Under the pieces are notes generated by a model. That model was not told where the DNA came from and searched no databases. It worked only from the letters and a program-made list of their open reading frames with translations. The translations under genes and the position numbers were made by a program. This document shows positions 10,118 to 18,434 of a stretch of 64,000 nt of DNA, one piece after another (position 1 is the first letter of the stretch; each line of letters begins with the position of its first letter). Where the stretch lies: contig NZ_LN831025.1 of NCBI RefSeq assembly GCF_001457695.1, positions 372,001 to 436,000 of the forward strand. Reading direction: 5' to 3'. This stretch comes from Campylobacter jejuni. GTDB taxonomy: Bacteria; Campylobacterota; Campylobacteria; Campylobacterales; Campylobacteraceae.

Positions 10118-10821
10118 TGAGAATATTTTTAGCTTTATTTTTATTTTTTAATTCATTACTTGCATTAAGTGAATTAGAAGAAGGTTTAAAACTTTATGAA
10201 GCAAATAAATTTGATAAAGCTTATGAAATTTTTAAAAGCCTTTGTGAAAAAGATATTTCTAAAGCTTGTTTTTCTTTAGCTTTTATGTACGAAAGTGCTA
10301 AGGGTATGAGTAAGGATTTAAATCAAGCTTATAAATTTTATGATAAAGCTTGCAAATTAGGTTTAGCAAGTGCGTGTTCTAATATGGCTTTGCTTTTGCA
10401 AAATCAAGGTTATAAAAATGAAGCTCTTTTGGCTTTTAATAAAGCTTGTACTTTAGGAGAATCGTTAAGTTGTAATAATATAGCTTTATTTTATGAAAAA
10501 GAAAAAGATGGACAAATGGCCTCAAGTTTTTATAAAAGATCTTGTGATTTAAAAAATGCAAGAGCTTGTTATCAATTAGGGTCTTTATATGATAAAGGAG
10601 AGCTTGTTAAAGCAAGTGTAAAATCTGCCCTTGCTTTTTATTCTAAATCTTGCACTTTAGGTTTTGGTGAGTCTTGTTATTTGTTAGGACGCTATAATCA
10701 ACTAGAAAAACAAGATTTAACAAAGGCAAAAAGATATTTTGGTATGGCTTGTGATCAAAAACATCAAGAAGCTTGTGCAGCTTATAAAGAACTTAATTCT
10801 AAAGATATAGAGCTTTATTAA
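10117..10821 (+). CDS. Exported Sel1-repeat protein with paired cysteines (Hcp-like)
   Basis: The 234-residue protein has a signal peptide (MRIFLALFLFFNSLLALS). Helical Sel1/TPR-like repeats follow. I count six C-x7-C pairs, for example CEKDISKAC and CTLGESLSC, the spacing that forms intra-repeat disulfides in Helicobacter cysteine-rich proteins. It should act in the periplasm or be secreted. The start is ATG 10117, with AAGGAAG just upstream; a TTG at 10114 is unlikely. It overlaps the dynamin-like gene by one base and so belongs to that operon. Corresponds to Cj0413. Exact role unknown. Confidence 0.82.
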   Translation: MRIFLALFLFFNSLLALSELEEGLKLYEANKFDKAYEIFKSLCEKDISKACFSLAFMYESAKGMSKDLNQAYKFYDKACKLGLASACSNMALLLQNQGYKNEALLAFNKACTLGESLSCNNIALFYEKEKDGQMASSFYKRSCDLKNARACYQLGSLYDKGELVKASVKSALAFYSKSCTLGFGESCYLLGRYNQLEKQDLTKAKRYFGMACDQKHQEACAAYKELNSKDIELY

Positions 10822-10956
10822 AAGTTCTATTTTCATTGCTTTCAAAGATATTCTTAAATAAAATTAAGAATAACACAAAATTTATCGCTTTTTAAAGTTA
10901 AATTTATATTAATAGGGCTAATATAGTCTTGTTTAAATTATTATCAAGGAGAAGTA

Positions 10957-11685
10957 ATGCAAGACAATATTATTGATCGCAGAAGCTTTTTTAAACTAGG
11001 GCTTTTAGGTGGTTCTGTAGTAGCAGCTAGTACTATAGGTGGCGGTGCTGTTTTAAAGGCAGCAGAACTTACGCATTCGCATCAAGCTTCACAAGGAAAA
11101 TCAAATAAAGTTAGAGGTAGAATGTTTTTTCAAACTCAAACTGAATTTGATACCTTAAGTGCAGCCTGTGAAAGAATTTATCCTAAAGATGAGCAAGGAG
11201 AAGGAGCTATAGGTTTAGGTGTGCCTTATTTTATCGATAATCAGCTAGCTAGTGCTTATGGTTATAATGATAGAGAATATATGCAAGGACCTTTCATTGA
11301 GGGTAAAGCTGAACAAGGCTATCAAACTCCTATGCAACGCAAAGATATTTTTTTAGAAGGTGTGCATGCTCTTGAAGAAAATGCTCAAAAGCGTTATAAA
11401 AAATCTTTTTCTCTGCTTAAAGGTGGAGATCAGGATAAAATTCTAAGCGATTTTGAAAAAGGAAAAATTCAAACTACGGGTTTTAAATCTTCTTATTTTT
11501 TCACTCTTTTAAGAGATATGACAGTAGCTGGAGTTTTAGCTGATCCAATTTATGGTGGAAATGATAATAAAAATGGTTGGAGAATGATGCAATATCCAGG
11601 CGCACAAATGAGCTATGTGGATAAAATTGCAAGTGATGAATTTTTTAACATTGAACCTATGAGTTTAGCAGATATGGAGAGTTAA
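10957..11685 (+). CDS. Gluconate 2-dehydrogenase small subunit, Tat-exported
   Basis: Small subunit of a periplasmic flavin dehydrogenase that oxidises gluconate. The N-terminus has a twin-arginine signal DRRSFFKLG followed by a Gly/Ala-rich hydrophobic stretch. The mature part begins near residue 35 and matches the gluconate dehydrogenase subunit 3 pattern, including TLSAACERIYPKD. The total length is 242 residues. The start follows CAAGGAGAAG. A TATAGT -10 element lies around 10922. The GMC subunit starts one base after its stop. Corresponds to Cj0414. The large subunit has no signal of its own and is probably exported with it. Confidence 0.88.
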   Translation: MQDNIIDRRSFFKLGLLGGSVVAASTIGGGAVLKAAELTHSHQASQGKSNKVRGRMFFQTQTEFDTLSAACERIYPKDEQGEGAIGLGVPYFIDNQLASAYGYNDREYMQGPFIEGKAEQGYQTPMQRKDIFLEGVHALEENAQKRYKKSFSLLKGGDQDKILSDFEKGKIQTTGFKSSYFFTLLRDMTVAGVLADPIYGGNDNKNGWRMMQYPGAQMSYVDKIASDEFFNIEPMSLADMES

Positions 11686-11686
11686 A

Positions 11687-13408
11687 ATGGCTGAAGTATT
11701 AAAAAAAGTAGATGTGGTAACAGTTGGAGCAGGATGGACTGGAGGTATAGTGGCTGCAGAGCTTACTAAAGCAGGTTTGAATGTACTTAGTTTAGAACGC
11801 GGACATATGCAAAGTACTGAAAATTTTAATTTTATCCATGATGAGTGGAGATACGGGATTAATTATGGTTTGATGCAAGATTGCTCGAAAGACACTGTGA
11901 CTTTTCGCCATGATCCTAGCGGTTTAGCCTTACCTTATCGTAAAATGGGTTCGTTTTTATTGGGTAATAATGTTGGCGGTGCAGGGGTGCATTGGAATGG
12001 TTGGACTTTTAGGTTTATGCCTTATGACTTTGAAATTCAAACCCTAAGCAAACAAAGATATGGTAATAAATTAGGTAATGATTATACCTTGCAAGATTGG
12101 GGTGTGACTTATAAGGATATGGAGCCTTATTATGATAGATTTGAAAAAACCTGTGGGGTATCAGGTGAGCCAAATCCTTTAGCGGAAAAAATGGGAGCTT
12201 TTAGATCCAGTCCTTATCCACAAGAACCTCTTGAAAATACTAAAATGCTTAAACGATTTGAAAGTGCAGCAAAAAGTTCAAATTTACACACTTATCGTTT
12301 GCCAGCTTCAAATTCTAAAGGTGGCTATACAAACCCTGATGGTCAAGATTTAGCTCCTTGTCAATACTGTGCGTATTGTGAGCGTTTTGGTTGTGAGTAT
12401 GGCGCAAAAGCAAGTCCTTTAAACACAGTAATTCCAAAGGCTATGAGCACAGGTAAATACACTATACGCACTTATAGCAATGTAACGCAAATTCTTAAAA
12501 AAGACGGAAAAGTAACGGGGGTAAAATTTGTCGATACTAGAACGATGAAAGAGTATATTCAACCTGCTGATATAGTTGTGCTTACAAGTTATATGTTTAA
12601 CAATGCTAAGCTTTTAATGGTAAGCAACATAGGTGAGCAATACGATCCAAAAACAGGTAAAGGAACTTTAGGTAGAAATTATTGTTATCAAATGAACATG
12701 GGTACAACAGCTTTCTTTGATGAGCAATTTAACACCTTCATGGGTTCAGGTGCTTTAGGAACTACGAGTGATGATTTTAACGGAGATAATTTTGATCATT
12801 CTAAGGAAAAATTCCTTCATGGAGCTATGATTTATAGCGTTCAGCTTGGAACTCGCCCTATGCAATCAGCCCCACTTCCAGCAGGAGCTCCAACTTGGGG
12901 TGCTGAATTTAAAAAAGCATTAAACTATAATTTCACAAGAGCTATTACCGTAGCAGGACAAGGTGCTTCTTTGCCTCATAAGAATAATTATTTAAGTCTT
13001 GATCCAACTTATAAAGATGCTTTTGGTATGCCACTTTTACGCTTAACTTATAATTTCACCGATCAAGATAGAGCTTTGCATAAATTTATTACAGATAAAA
13101 CAGCTGAAGTAGCAAAAAGAATGCAAGGAGTAAAATCAATCAAAAAAGGTGCTTATCTTAAGGATTATAGCGTTGTGCCTTATCAATCTACTCATAACAC
13201 AGGTGGAACAACAATGGGTGCAGATAGAGAAACTAGTGTGGTTAATACTTATTTACAACACTGGGATGCGGATAATCTTTTTGTTGTAGGAGCAGGAAAT
13301 TTCCAACACAATAGTGGATATAATCCAACTGATACTGTGGGAGCTTTGGCTTATCGCTGTGCTGAAGGTATTTTAAAATATCATAAAAGTGGAAAAAGCT
13401 TAGCTTGA
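11687..13408 (+). CDS. Gluconate 2-dehydrogenase flavoprotein subunit (GMC family)
   Basis: A 573-residue GMC oxidoreductase that carries FAD and oxidises gluconate. The N-terminal FAD motif is VVTVGAGWTGGIVAAEL. The middle has GNNVGGAGVHWNG. The C-terminal GMC motif is NFQHNSGYNPTDTVGALAY, with catalytic His/Asn residues, and THNTGGTTMG lies upstream of it. Four or more cysteines cluster in CQYCAYCERFGC. There is no signal peptide, so it should hitch a ride with the Tat-tagged small subunit. Related enzymes often have a third cytochrome c subunit, but none is adjacent here. Corresponds to Cj0415. Confidence 0.88.
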   Translation: MAEVLKKVDVVTVGAGWTGGIVAAELTKAGLNVLSLERGHMQSTENFNFIHDEWRYGINYGLMQDCSKDTVTFRHDPSGLALPYRKMGSFLLGNNVGGAGVHWNGWTFRFMPYDFEIQTLSKQRYGNKLGNDYTLQDWGVTYKDMEPYYDRFEKTCGVSGEPNPLAEKMGAFRSSPYPQEPLENTKMLKRFESAAKSSNLHTYRLPASNSKGGYTNPDGQDLAPCQYCAYCERFGCEYGAKASPLNTVIPKAMSTGKYTIRTYSNVTQILKKDGKVTGVKFVDTRTMKEYIQPADIVVLTSYMFNNAKLLMVSNIGEQYDPKTGKGTLGRNYCYQMNMGTTAFFDEQFNTFMGSGALGTTSDDFNGDNFDHSKEKFLHGAMIYSVQLGTRPMQSAPLPAGAPTWGAEFKKALNYNFTRAITVAGQGASLPHKNNYLSLDPTYKDAFGMPLLRLTYNFTDQDRALHKFITDKTAEVAKRMQGVKSIKKGAYLKDYSVVPYQSTHNTGGTTMGADRETSVVNTYLQHWDADNLFVVGAGNFQHNSGYNPTDTVGALAYRCAEGILKYHKSGKSLA

Positions 13409-13414
13409 TAATAA

Positions 13415-13440
13415 CTTGAGAGTTTTTGAAAACTCTCAAG
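13415..13440 (+). terminator. Rho-independent-type hairpin after gluconate dehydrogenase
   Basis: CTTGAGAGTTT and AAACTCTCAAG are a perfect 11 bp pair around TTGA, 6 bases after the stop codon. The following sequence is AT-rich but lacks a clean U-run. Confidence 0.7.
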
Positions 13441-13462
13441 ATTATAAATTTTAATTTTCTTC

Positions 13463-13468
13463 CGATAT
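13463..13468 (+). promoter_or_regulatory. Possible sigma-28-type -10 (CGATAT) before a split gene
   Basis: CCGATATAG resembles the Campylobacter FliA -10 consensus (CGATWT), 27-32 bases before the ATG at 13495. A sigma-70-like TATAAT also lies at 13473-13478, but its start point would fall on the AAGGAAGG ribosome site. No convincing -35 is visible, so both readings are open. Confidence 0.3.
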
Positions 13469-13494
13469 AGTATATAATATCAAGGAAGGCAAAA

Positions 13495-13782
13495 ATGATT
13501 AATGGTATAAATTCTTATTCAAACTACAATTACACAAATAATACCTCAAATACAAAATCATCTAATGTCATAGCAAATAATAACCTTGTAAGTGATAAAT
13601 CACAAGCGGTAGATAAAATTTTAGGCTATGGCGTAGATAAAGAGGGCTTTTTTACAAGTGATTTCAACGAAGCAGCAGGTTTGCCAAAAGATTATAAGAT
13701 TTATGCAGATGGTTTAAATAATTTTGTAAATAACTTTATTAAAAGACAACCTTTTTACTCTCAAATATTGCTAAAACAATAG
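13495..13782 (+). pseudogene. 5' fragment of a frameshifted gene of unknown function
   Basis: The frame encodes 95 residues from ATG 13495 after AAGGAAGG. The first 30 residues are Asn/Ser/Tyr-rich. A well-formed stretch GYGVDKEGFFTSDFNEAAG follows. Near 13751-13755 the frame that continues the protein switches by one base; a sixth T in the TTTTT run would rejoin it as QPFLLSNIAKTIG. The residues after the run in this frame (YSQILLKQ) are therefore probably not native. The gene corresponds to Cj0416. There is no signal peptide and no family that I recognise. Confidence 0.6.
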
Positions 13783-13952
13783 GAAATGCTTATAACTCTT
13801 TTTCTTCTTTTGTTAAAGATAAGGGATTAGGAGAAAGCTTTCAAGAACAGGATTTAAAAAATCTATCCCAAAAAGATGGGGTAAATTATTGGCAAGAATT
13901 ACAAAGCGATAATGCTTTCATTTGGAAGCTTACTGATGAAAATATAGCAGAT

Positions 13953-14681
13953 TTGGGTTCTAACAAATATCAAATACATGATAACAAAATATCTAAAGGT
14001 GGTGCTTTAATTGCGTTTTTTATAAATAATCTTAACACAATTAAAGGACAAACAACCTTATTGGGCAAATTAGCTGGACTTAATAGCGATACGGACAACA
14101 ATGAAATAAAAGAATTTTTGTCCTTTATGAATAAAAATCCTTTAAAATACTCCTACGAGCAAGATGGCTGGGGCAATCCTATGGGAGATAGTTTATCAAT
14201 ATGGAATTATATAAATAGAGCCAAAAATTTAGGAGATGATAAACTAATAAAAACTATTAAGAATTTAGGAGATGAATACAATAAGCTTATTAATTCTAAT
14301 ATGAGCCTAGAAGAATTTAAAACCAAATATCTTGATTTTAAACAAAGACACGATGAGTTTGTAAAATCACTAGAAGAAGCAGAAAAGGCAAAAGGTGTAG
14401 ATTATAGCAATCCTTTAAAAAATATAAATAGCAAAGAAACTTCAGAAGAAGGCAAAGAAAAGCCTTTTAAACCTATACAAGCAGAAAGTAAAAACAAAGA
14501 AACTTACAAAGATGATAATATAAGAAACGAACTTGTAAAAAAACTATTAGAAGGTAAATTTAGCACTAGTAAAGAATTAGAAATTCTTTTTGGTGTGAAA
14601 TTTAGTGATGATGATGCAGGAGAATTTAATAAAATTCTTTCTTTAAATTCTGCACCAAAAAGTATAGATATTAAAGCTTGA
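13953..14681 (+). pseudogene. 3' part of the same frameshifted gene
   Basis: This frame stays open from about 13743. The listed start, TTG 13953, has no ribosome site and is only nominal. The 242 residues from there are hydrophilic and helical. They contain IAFFINNLNTIKGQ, a YEQDGWGNPMGDSLSIWNYI motif and a Lys/Glu-rich linker before a final small domain (NELVKKLLEGKFSTSKELE). Joined with the first fragment the protein would be about 395 residues. Corresponds to Cj0417. It is not recognised as an enzyme. The layout recalls secreted or flagellum-linked proteins, but that is only an impression. Confidence 0.55.
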
Positions 14682-14787
14682 AAATGCAAAAATTTAAATT
14701 ATAAAAAGGATAAAAAATGTTAAATATTTTACATGCGAATTCAAGTCATCGTTTCCATAAGGAAATTTTTTATTTAAATTAAGAATT

Positions 14788-15492
14788 TTAAGATGCGATA
14801 TTGAATTTAATGTCGTTATTTTGTGAGTTTTGTTGATAAGTTCTAGCAACAAAATTTTTAAAGTCTTTATCAAAATTTGAATTTTTATCGTTGTTTTTTG
14901 AATCTTTATCTGTTTTTTCTAAGCTATTTTCTGAATTTTTGTCATCTTTTTCTTTATTTTCTTCTTCTTTTTCTTTGGCTTCTTCGGCTTTAAGCTTCAT
15001 TGCTTCAGCTCTTGCTTCAAATTCCATTTTTGCAGCATTTGCTGCAACTTTATAGTCTTGTGGGCTAGGATCAGCAGGAGCCATAGCTGCTGCTGCGATT
15101 TGTCTTGCATTGGCTATAGTTTCTTCTGGTGTGTTTCCTTTTTGCATGCTGATAGGAACTTCGCCCGCTGTAGCATACATTTGATTATCAGGGCCTCTTG
15201 TATAAGTAAAACTTGCAGCACCTGCTAAGCCGCCGCCCGCTGCTTGATGTGCAGCTTCATGAGCCTTTACATTTCTATCGATACTTTGGAGTTCGCGAAC
15301 TTGAGCTACTTCTTTTTGGCTTAGCTCTACGCCATTAACTATTTGGGTTTGTTCGCCATTTTTTTCTTTATCATCTTTATTTTCGCTAAGATTTTTTTCA
15401 TCTTTTTGAGTGGAATCAGATTGATTTGTTTTATCAAAAGAAGGTTTGCTAGAGTAGTAATCATAAGAGTTATAACTTGAACTAATTTGCAT
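14788..15492 (-). CDS. SprA-related putative metallopeptidase (HExxH)
   Basis: A 234-residue protein. A Ser/Asn/Lys-rich N-terminus (1-70) leads to a conserved core with KAHEAAHQAAGG, an HExxH zinc-peptidase motif. A Gly/Ala-rich stretch and AGEVPISMQKGNTPEETI follow. The C-terminus is highly charged (EEAKEKEEENKEKDD). This matches the SprA-related family found in many proteobacteria. It lacks a classical signal peptide. The ATG follows AAGGAGGA on the minus strand. Corresponds to Cj0418c. Peptidase activity is inferred only from the motif. Confidence 0.75.
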   Translation of the reverse strand: MQISSSYNSYDYYSSKPSFDKTNQSDSTQKDEKNLSENKDDKEKNGEQTQIVNGVELSQKEVAQVRELQSIDRNVKAHEAAHQAAGGGLAGAASFTYTRGPDNQMYATAGEVPISMQKGNTPEETIANARQIAAAAMAPADPSPQDYKVAANAAKMEFEARAEAMKLKAEEAKEKEEENKEKDDKNSENSLEKTDKDSKNNDKNSNFDKDFKNFVARTYQQNSQNNDIKFNIAS

Positions 15493-15598
15493 TTATCCTC
15501 CTTTTTGTTTTTTAAATTTTAGGAATTTTAACGCATTTTGACTTAAAAATTTGATAAATTTTGTAAAATAATCATAAATACAATTTCAAAGGAATGTA

Positions 15599-15961
15599 AT
15601 GATTTATGAAAATGATTTGATTTATATAGATAAAGAGGAGGCTCAAGTGCCTTGGCTTAAAATTTTTACTAAAGAAATTTATAAAGAATTTAGCGATTGT
15701 CCTTTAGAGTTGCAAAAGGAACTTTTTGAAAAAATTTTACTTTGTGAAAAGGCTATGATAGAATTTTACAAACCTGAAAAAATCAATATCGCCTCTTTTG
15801 CAAATTATGTGCCAAGGGTGCATTTTCATGTTATGGCAAGATTTAAAGAAGATGCGTTTTTTCCAGAGTGTATGTGGGGGAAACAGCAAAGGGAAGTAAT
15901 AAAGCTTGATTTGCCTAAATTTGAAGAATTTGTAAAATTTTTAAATAGTAAAATTTTTTAA
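15599..15961 (+). CDS. HIT-family protein with altered His triad
   Basis: A 120-residue protein ending with a HIT-like core, VPRVHFHVMARF, followed by FFPECMWG. HIT proteins bind and cleave nucleotide phosphoesters with a H-x-H-x-H motif. Here the first His position is Arg73, while His75 and His77 are kept. His75 aligns with the usual nucleophile. The start ATG 15599 follows AAAGGAATG. Corresponds to Cj0419. The substrate cannot be told from sequence. Confidence 0.75.
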   Translation: MIYENDLIYIDKEEAQVPWLKIFTKEIYKEFSDCPLELQKELFEKILLCEKAMIEFYKPEKINIASFANYVPRVHFHVMARFKEDAFFPECMWGKQQREVIKLDLPKFEEFVKFLNSKIF

Positions 15962-16034
15962 TTTTTATTAATGATTTGTTATGTTTTATCTAATAAAATT
16001 TTTATATTGAAAATTACTATAAAAAAGGAAAAAA

Positions 16035-16607
16035 ATGAAAAAAGTTTTATTAAGTTCATTGGTTGCGGTGTCTTTGTTAAGCACAGGTTTGTTTGCTAAA
16101 GAATATACTTTAGATAAAGCACATACAGATGTAGGTTTTAAAATCAAACATTTACAAATTAGCAATATAAAAGGAAATTTCAAAGATTATTCTGCGGTGA
16201 TTGATTTTGATCCTGCGAGTGCTGAATTTAAAAAGCTTGATGCAACTGTAAAAATCGCATCTGTAAATACAGAAAATCAAACAAGAGATAATCACTTACA
16301 ACAAGATGATTTTTTCAAAGCAAAAAAATATCCTGATATGACTTTTACAATGAAAAAATATGAAAAAATCGATAATGAAAAAGGCAAAATGACAGGAACT
16401 TTAACTATAGCTGGAGTTTCTAAAGATATCGTTTTAGATACTGAAATCGGCGGTGTAGCTAAAGGCAAAGATGGAAAAGAAAAAATAGGCTTTTCTTTAA
16501 ATGGAAAAATCAAACGCTCTGATTTTAAATTTGCAGCAAGTACTTCAACTATTACTTTAAGTGATGATATTAATTTAAATATCGAAGTTGAAGCAAACGA
16601 AAAATAA
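16035..16607 (+). CDS. Periplasmic YceI-family protein
   Basis: The 190-residue protein has a signal peptide (MKKVLLSSLVAVSLLSTGLFA). The YceI beta-barrel pattern starts at EYTLDKAHTDVGFKIKHLQISNIKGNF, and the closing strands contain KIKRSDFKF. YceI proteins bind polyprenyl chains in a lipocalin-like barrel. Their physiological role is uncertain, with isoprenoid transport or stress response suggested. The gene stands alone behind AAAAAGGA and ends in a hairpin shared with the convergent neighbour. Corresponds to Cj0420. Confidence 0.88.
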   Translation: MKKVLLSSLVAVSLLSTGLFAKEYTLDKAHTDVGFKIKHLQISNIKGNFKDYSAVIDFDPASAEFKKLDATVKIASVNTENQTRDNHLQQDDFFKAKKYPDMTFTMKKYEKIDNEKGKMTGTLTIAGVSKDIVLDTEIGGVAKGKDGKEKIGFSLNGKIKRSDFKFAASTSTITLSDDINLNIEVEANEK

Positions 16608-16611
16608 TTTT

Positions 16612-17568
16612 TTAGTCTAAGAGTCTTGCTCTTAGACTTTGTAAATTTTTATCCAAATTTTCTTCACTTTCTTGCCAAATCAATTTAAAATCTGGTTTAA
16701 AATTTTCATTTTCTAAATTAAATTCTGTGTTTTTCAAGGTGGATTCTAAAAAAGCAAGATGATTTAAAGCTTGATTTTTATCATTAAAAATTAAAATAAA
16801 ATCATTGTCTACGATGAAAATTTTTGCTCTAAAGCGTTTTAAAATTTTTGCAATTTGTTTTAAGATGAGTTTGGCATAGCTTTCTTTAGTATCTTTTAGT
16901 TCATTAAAATGAAGCAAGGCAATGATATAGTTGTTTTTTCCCTTTGTAAAGCGTGTAAGGCTTTTTTCATTAGGTAGTTTTGTTAAGGTGTCAAAAAAAG
17001 CCAATCTATAAGCGTGATTTAAAAGATAAAAACAAAAAACTAAACTTGCAAATTCAAAATACCTTATTCCTGCTCCTTCTTGAAATAAAAACTGAAAATA
17101 TGCAGCAAAAAATGCGATAATAAGATAATATTCTTTAGTTTTAAAGGTTTTGATAAAAACAAGCATTAATCCGACTAAAAAAAATAAAAATCCTAATTCA
17201 CTCACAGGCTTAAAAAAATTTAATGTAATAAAATGGAATTCTAAACCAGCGCTATTAAAAGTAGTATTTCTAGGTAAAATGATACTTAAAATACCTATAA
17301 AAATAAGGGTTGTAATTGAAGCGATATTTTTTTTATTTAAAATTAAAATATGATGTTTTCCAAGGCAAAATAAGGTAAAAACCATAGGTAAAAACAAAGC
17401 TACAAATAAATTAGCTTGAAAAAAACTTGTATAAAAATAAGGCAACTTAGCTCCTAATAGCACTGAAGTCAAAAAGAAAATTCTTGAATTTTTAAAGTAA
17501 AAGGATAATACAAGTGCTGAAATTTCAAAAATAAAACTCAATGATATTAAAAAATCTAACAAAAACAT
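16612..17568 (-). CDS. Multi-pass membrane protein with degenerate GGDEF-like domain
   Basis: A 318-residue protein. Residues 1-185 contain about seven hydrophobic segments. The C-terminal 130 residues look like a diminished GGDEF domain. FFDTLTKLPNEKSLTRF resembles the family's DxLTGLPNR opening. The place expected for GGDEF reads FIVDNDFILIF, so the catalytic loop is absent. It is therefore unlikely to make cyclic-di-GMP. It might sense through the membrane part and signal by a nucleotide-independent route, or be a decaying gene. Corresponds to Cj0421c. It ends in a hairpin shared with the YceI gene. Confidence 0.7.
   Translation of the reverse strand: MFLLDFLISLSFIFEISALVLSFYFKNSRIFFLTSVLLGAKLPYFYTSFFQANLFVALFLPMVFTLFCLGKHHILILNKKNIASITTLIFIGILSIILPRNTTFNSAGLEFHFITLNFFKPVSELGFLFFLVGLMLVFIKTFKTKEYYLIIAFFAAYFQFLFQEGAGIRYFEFASLVFCFYLLNHAYRLAFFDTLTKLPNEKSLTRFTKGKNNYIIALLHFNELKDTKESYAKLILKQIAKILKRFRAKIFIVDNDFILIFNDKNQALNHLAFLESTLKNTEFNLENENFKPDFKLIWQESEENLDKNLQSLRARLLD
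16614..16638. terminator. Hairpin between convergent genes (YceI and membrane protein)
   Basis: AGTCTAAGAG and CTCTTAGACT form a perfect 10 bp stem around TCTTG, flanked by T-rich sequence on the plus strand (TTTGTAAATTTTT). It overlaps the last codons of the minus-strand gene. Confidence 0.75.
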
Positions 17569-17629
17569 TTCAAATCCTTGATTTTAATAAATAGTGATAA
17601 TTGTATAGAAAAAAGCTTAAAAGTGGATT

Positions 17630-17839
17630 TTATTTAAATTTAGCAATCTCATCTTGTATAGTTTGTTCTATATGAAGCAATTCTTCATGAGTTTTTTTGC
17701 TATTTTCTAAAAGTTCATCAAATTTAAAGCCAAGCATAACAATACGATATAAATTGGGTTTATATTTTCTCCAATTATATAAAGTGCTAACATCAATGTC
17801 TAGTTCGTATGCCATATCACGCTTGCTCTTTTTTGTCAT
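17630..17839 (-). CDS. Small helix-turn-helix protein
   Basis: A 69-residue soluble protein. Residues 4-30 (RDMAYELDIDVSTLYNWRKYKP) read as a helix-turn-helix with STLYNWR as recognition helix, similar to transposase- or phage-repressor-like DNA binders. The rest is an acidic helix. The start follows AAGGTAA. Corresponds to Cj0422c. The target is unknown. The neighbours are a membrane protein and, divergently, the TM2 gene. Confidence 0.65.
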   Translation of the reverse strand: MTKKSKRDMAYELDIDVSTLYNWRKYKPNLYRIVMLGFKFDELLENSKKTHEELLHIEQTIQDEIAKFK

Positions 17840-18005
17840 TTTTTACCTTAAAAATTTAGCCTTTAAAAAATTTTACATTAAAATTTCTTTATTAAAAACA
17901 CTTGAAATATTCAATCTTTTATATAAAATATATTTAATATTTCAATATTAATTAAGTTATAGTATGGAATAATTCGAGATATTTTTTAATTTTCAAGAAG
18001 TAGTT

Positions 18006-18404
18006 ATGGATTTCAATTCGGTTCTTTTCAGCATTGGCGATAAATTGCCAAAAGATGCAACATCTACCGTGATGCTAAAAGAGAAATTTGATCGCTTAAA
18101 TGAGGATAAACAAAAAGAAGTAGTAGCACAGCTTTCAATGATAAAGCTAAAAAGTCCCGCTCTAGTATTTTGGGTAGGGATTTTTTTATTTGGTGCTTTT
18201 GGAGTGGGTCGTTTTATGATAGGAGATTGGGTTTTAGGGCTTATACGCTTGGGAATTACAATTGTAGCTATGTTTTGCAGTATTTTAATGATTACATATA
18301 GTGCTTTAGGGATAATATATGGTTTGTTGTGGCTTGTTAATTGGATTTGGTGGATTGTAGATATGTTTTTAGTAAATTTTGTTTTTGTGGCAAGTGAGGT
18401 TTAG
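18006..18404 (+). CDS. TM2-domain membrane protein
   Basis: A 132-residue protein. A 45-residue charged N-terminus precedes the TM2 motif: FWVGIFLFGAFGVGRFMIGDWVLGLIRLG, with the characteristic R-F and D residues between two helices. A further hydrophobic stretch ends in WWIVDMFLV. Other TM2 proteins continue with a basic tail after this point; here an early stop follows VASEV. It resembles the gene at 18965-19432 (shared KFxxL, RFMIxD and WWxVDxFLV blocks), so the two are probably paralogues. Corresponds to Cj0423. Function unknown. Confidence 0.75.
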   Translation: MDFNSVLFSIGDKLPKDATSTVMLKEKFDRLNEDKQKEVVAQLSMIKLKSPALVFWVGIFLFGAFGVGRFMIGDWVLGLIRLGITIVAMFCSILMITYSALGIIYGLLWLVNWIWWIVDMFLVNFVFVASEV

Positions 18405-18411
18405 AATTCTT

Positions 18412-18434
18412 AAGCAATAAAGAAAATTGCTTTT
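18412..18434 (+). terminator. Hairpin after the first TM2 gene
   Basis: AAGCAAT and ATTGCTT form a 7 bp stem around AAAGAAA, followed by TT. It lies 8 bases after the TAG stop. The stem is short and the U-run weak. Confidence 0.45.

Noticed and set aside
10849-10871. ATTCTTAA/TTAAGAAT hairpin as terminator after the Sel1 gene
   Set aside because: The stem is nearly all AT and no T-run follows.
13740-13782. Programmed frameshifting at CCTTTTTAC
   Set aside because: The run is only five T and lacks a good slippery heptamer or following stem; a fixed mutation or strain difference is simpler.
14717-14782. A 21-codon frame with AAAAGGA before it (MLNILHANSSHRF)
   Set aside because: It is too short to support, with no repeat or conservation seen. 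It may be a gene remnant between the split gene and the HExxH gene.
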